Position numbers and translations under genes: made by a program. Shown piece after piece: positions 42,703 to 42,868 of a stretch of DNA of 42,868 nucleotides. The DNA comes from an uncultured Bacteroidota bacterium (GTDB lineage: Bacteria > Bacteroidota > Bacteroidia > 2-12-FULL-35-15): contig CAINDA010000043.1 in NCBI GenBank assembly GCA_903847205.1, positions 1 to 42,868 of the forward strand. The letters run 5' to 3'. The notes under the pieces were generated by a model. The model worked only from the letters and a program-made list of their open reading frames with translations. It had not been told where the DNA came from and ran no database searches. The first letter of the stretch is position 1; every line of letters starts with the position of its first letter.

Positions 42703-42868
42703 TTATCTCACCAATGTTACAGTCCCCTTATAGCTGTGTTTCTTGTTTTTAAAATCAGTAACACTTATTGAATAAACATACACATCCCGCTGTGATGTCT
42801 CTGTTCCATGATTCGCTTTGCCATCCCATGGTTTAGTAATATCATCGGTAAAGAAAATTAAATTACCC
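42703..42868 (-). CDS. T9SS type B sorting domain, 3' end of a surface protein (partial)
   Basis: The window ends inside this gene, so only its last 54 codons are seen. They read GNLIFFTDDITKPWDGKANHG then QRDVYVYSISVTDFKNKKHSYKGTVTLVR. This is the gliding-motility-type C-terminal domain that targets proteins to T9SS. It is a close paralogue of the end of the 1565-residue gene at 27.6-32.3 kb, same strand. What precedes it cannot be seen. Confidence 0.9.
   Translation of the reverse strand, partial: GNLIFFTDDITKPWDGKANHGTETSQRDVYVYSISVTDFKNKKHSYKGTVTLVR

Noticed and set aside
1-42868. tRNA or rRNA genes
   Set aside because: I saw no cloverleaf with the conserved T-loop and no rRNA motif; a covariance search would be needed to exclude a missed one.

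Overview
The window reads as a chromosomal piece of a Bacteroidota genome, probably an uncultured lineage outside the well-studied gut genera. Several things point there: A+T-rich DNA with little Shine-Dalgarno signal, repeated use of the TAnnTTTG type of -7 promoter element, two kinds of type IX secretion (T9SS) C-terminal sorting domain, SprB and PKD repeat surface proteins, and phylum-typical gene orders (DUF4271-hemD-rnpA-yidD-S41 peptidase; DUF3098-uppP-truB-queA-ispD).

Layout. 0-0.5 kb: an antitoxin followed by a short, apparently truncated RelE/ParE-like toxin. 0.6-2.7 kb: an M13 lipoprotein metallopeptidase. 2.9-5.7 kb: three overlapping glycosyltransferase genes, probably for cell-surface glycans. 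5.8-10.2 kb: a minus-strand housekeeping block (S41 processing protease, yidD, rnpA, hemD, DUF4271 membrane protein). 10.5-11.6 kb: 4-hydroxyphenylpyruvate dioxygenase. 12.1-16.2 kb: a T9SS-exported SprB-repeat protein and a lipoprotein sharing its sugar/adhesion-type domain, both carrying heme-binding-like Cys-His motifs. 16.4-23.6 kb: envelope and RNA-modification genes (DUF3098, uppP, truB, queA, ispD, an amidohydrolase on the other strand, rlmN, polyprenyl synthase). 23.6-25.9 kb: a YwqK/MORN lipoprotein, a YceI protein and a DUF5777 outer-membrane protein. 25.9-32.3 kb, minus strand: glycyl-tRNA synthetase and a 1565-residue glycine-rich/PKD surface protein with a gliding-type (T9SS type B) C-terminus.

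From 32.3 to 42.7 kb the character changes. This ~10 kb block lies between two minus-strand genes whose 3' ends encode near-identical T9SS type B sorting domains. It is packed with palindromic repeat elements of at least four sequence families and a 21-bp minisatellite. Its genes are all on the plus strand: a small FnIII-like protein of unknown role, a NACHT-family NTPase with a nuclease-like N-terminus (a candidate bNACHT anti-phage protein), and then three genes bounded by copies of one direct repeat. These three are a YD-repeat/AAA+ ATPase fusion, an unknown 374-residue protein, and a protein of short GF-type helical repeats ending in a Zc3h12a-like NYN/PIN ribonuclease domain. I infer a defence-type accessory island. 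The ATPase-unknown-RNase trio is the best candidate here for an undescribed system, but its function is inferred only from domain content and context.
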